Positions 5,412-5,995 of a stretch of DNA of 5,995 bases are shown piece after piece. This DNA comes from Candidatus Bathyarchaeum sp. (GTDB lineage: Archaea > Thermoproteota > Bathyarchaeia > Bathyarchaeales > Bathyarchaeaceae). A model generated the notes under the pieces. That model saw only the letters and a program-made list of their open reading frames with translations. It was not told the DNA's origin and did no database searches. Where the stretch lies: the NCBI GenBank assembly GCA_003096255.1, contig PIXS01000263.1, positions 1-5,995 of the forward strand. Reading direction: 5' to 3'. Each line of letters begins with the position of its first letter. The stretch's first letter is position 1. The translations under genes were made by a program, and so were the position numbers.

Positions 5412-5843
5412 ATGAGAAAACTCCTCAAGAATAAGAAAGCTCTTAGCCCAGTAGTCGCAGCAATCATACTCATCGCAGTAACCGTAGCAGTATCCATCGC
5501 AGTAGCAGCATGGATGGGCCAACTAACATTCACCTTTATGGACACAGAACAAGCATCAATTACAAACTTGGTTTTTACAGGTGACCATCAAGTCACTGCA
5601 ACAATAATGAACACTGGAACCACTGATATAATTATAAGCTCTGCAACTATATCTGGCTATAACATCACAACAAGTGCATTCACTATTACTGGTGGTTCTA
5701 TAACTATTGCAGAAGGCACAACTGGAACTGTCCCAATTACCTTCACTGCAGGTACAAACGATGGTTTTGTGGCTGGTCGCAGTTACACTGTTGACCTTGT
5801 CTCTTCCAAAGCCAACAAATTCACTTACTCTGAAACTGTATAA
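5412..5843 (+). CDS. Archaeal type IV pilin-like secreted protein
   Basis: The product has 143 residues. ATG 5412 is chosen over the in-frame GTG 5382 because GGAGGG (5395-5400) precedes it and because it gives a short basic class III signal peptide, MRKLLKNKKA, followed by LSPVVAAIILIAVTVAVSIA. Prepilin peptidase would cut after A10. The hydrophobic stretch from L11 to about W34 is the helix that anchors the protein in the membrane and packs in the filament core. This is the archaeal pilin N-terminal domain (Pilin_N, formerly DUF1628). The rest (about 36-143) is Thr/Ser/Ile-rich with alternating hydrophobic residues and a V-T-A-T-I-M-N-T-G-T pattern, consistent with a beta-sandwich head. It could be a filament subunit or a membrane-held surface protein. 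No pilus assembly ATPase or prepilin peptidase lies in the window, so filament assembly cannot be judged. Confidence -1.
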   Translation: MRKLLKNKKALSPVVAAIILIAVTVAVSIAVAAWMGQLTFTFMDTEQASITNLVFTGDHQVTATIMNTGTTDIIISSATISGYNITTSAFTITGGSITIAEGTTGTVPITFTAGTNDGFVAGRSYTVDLVSSKANKFTYSETV

Positions 5844-5876
5844 TGCGACAAAACAGAGCTTAGTATCGTAAAACTT

Positions 5877-5898
5877 GAGGGTAGGGGAATCCTCCCTC
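5877..5898 (+). promoter_or_regulatory. Hairpin before the last gene, competing with its ribosome site
   Basis: GAGGG (5877-5881) pairs with CCCTC (5894-5898), and AGG (5883-5885) with CCT (5891-5893), giving eight pairs with one bulged T and a five-base loop. The 3' arm contains CCTCC (5891-5895), which can instead pair with the GGAGG of the ribosome binding site at 5912-5916. CACC (5902-5905) can also pair with GGTG (5915-5918). This allows alternative folds that expose or hide the site. Only three T follow the hairpin, so it is a poor terminator. Confidence -1.
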
Positions 5899-5923
5899 TT
5901 TCACCATCTTTGGAGGTGTAAAC

Positions 5924-5995
5924 ATGGTAGTTGAATTAAAAGAATATGAATCCGCAATAGAAATAGCAAAAGCAATGGATGCTGATATATCCAAA
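5924..5995 (+). CDS. Start of an unrecognised gene (cut by window end)
   Basis: ATG 5924 follows a strong GGAGGTG ribosome binding site (5912-5918) at five bases, and the frame stays open for 24 codons to the window edge (MVVELKEYESAIEIAKAMDA...). The visible part is acidic and helix-forming, with no signal peptide or membrane segment. Too little is present to assign a family. No clear TATA box lies in the 80 bases after the pilin-like gene, so read-through from that gene is possible. Confidence -1.
   Translation, partial: MVVELKEYESAIEIAKAMDADISK

Noticed and set aside
5339..5545. Minus-strand frame opposite the pilin-like gene
   Set aside because: It is a shadow of the pilin-like gene, whose signal peptide, ribosome site and promoter are all clear on the plus strand.
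1..5995. CRISPR array, insertion sequence or integrase attachment site
   Set aside because: No regularly spaced repeats, no transposase or integrase frame, and no terminal inverted repeats with target duplications were seen.

Overview
The window looks like a piece of an archaeal chromosome, most likely an uncultured member of the Thermoproteota/Bathyarchaeia type. The phylum guess is an inference from gene style, not from a marker gene. The archaeal signs are a class III (type IV pilin-like) signal peptide with the archaeal K-A-L-S-P-V-V motif, a FUN14-type membrane protein, a very long secreted PQQ-like beta-propeller protein, Shine-Dalgarno sites of the GGAGGTGA type, TATA-like boxes about 25 bases before inferred transcript starts, and T-run terminators.

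Layout. Positions 1-3401 (minus strand) hold one uninterrupted reading frame: an exported beta-propeller protein with about 14 blade motifs and two Ig-like domains, whose C-terminus lies outside the window. Positions 3402-3852 are AT-rich and carry its promoter, a GC-rich leader hairpin and a folded element of unknown meaning. Positions 3853-4152 (minus) encode a FUN14 family membrane protein, preceded by an unrecognised 38-residue frame (4169-4285, minus) whose stop codon abuts the FUN14 ribosome binding site. A divergent promoter region separates these from a 45-residue basic coiled-coil protein (4403-4540, plus).

Positions 4541-4958 have no convincing gene. They hold a terminator, a cloverleaf-like foldable segment with flanking TATA and T-run signals, and two operator-like dyads. 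Then come a winged-helix regulator (4959-5285, plus), a secreted pilin-like protein (5412-5843, plus) and the first 24 codons of an unrecognised gene (5924 onward, plus).

How the genes may work together. The propeller protein and the pilin-like protein are both predicted to be exported and could be cell-surface components. The winged-helix gene and the pilin-like gene are preceded by partly duplicated sequence (two 14-base blocks in the same order), which makes shared regulation plausible. No insertion sequence, CRISPR array, rRNA or ordinary tRNA was seen. The least explained parts are the three intergenic regions: a probable small gene before FUN14, the cloverleaf-like segment at 4661-4773, and the duplicated upstream module.
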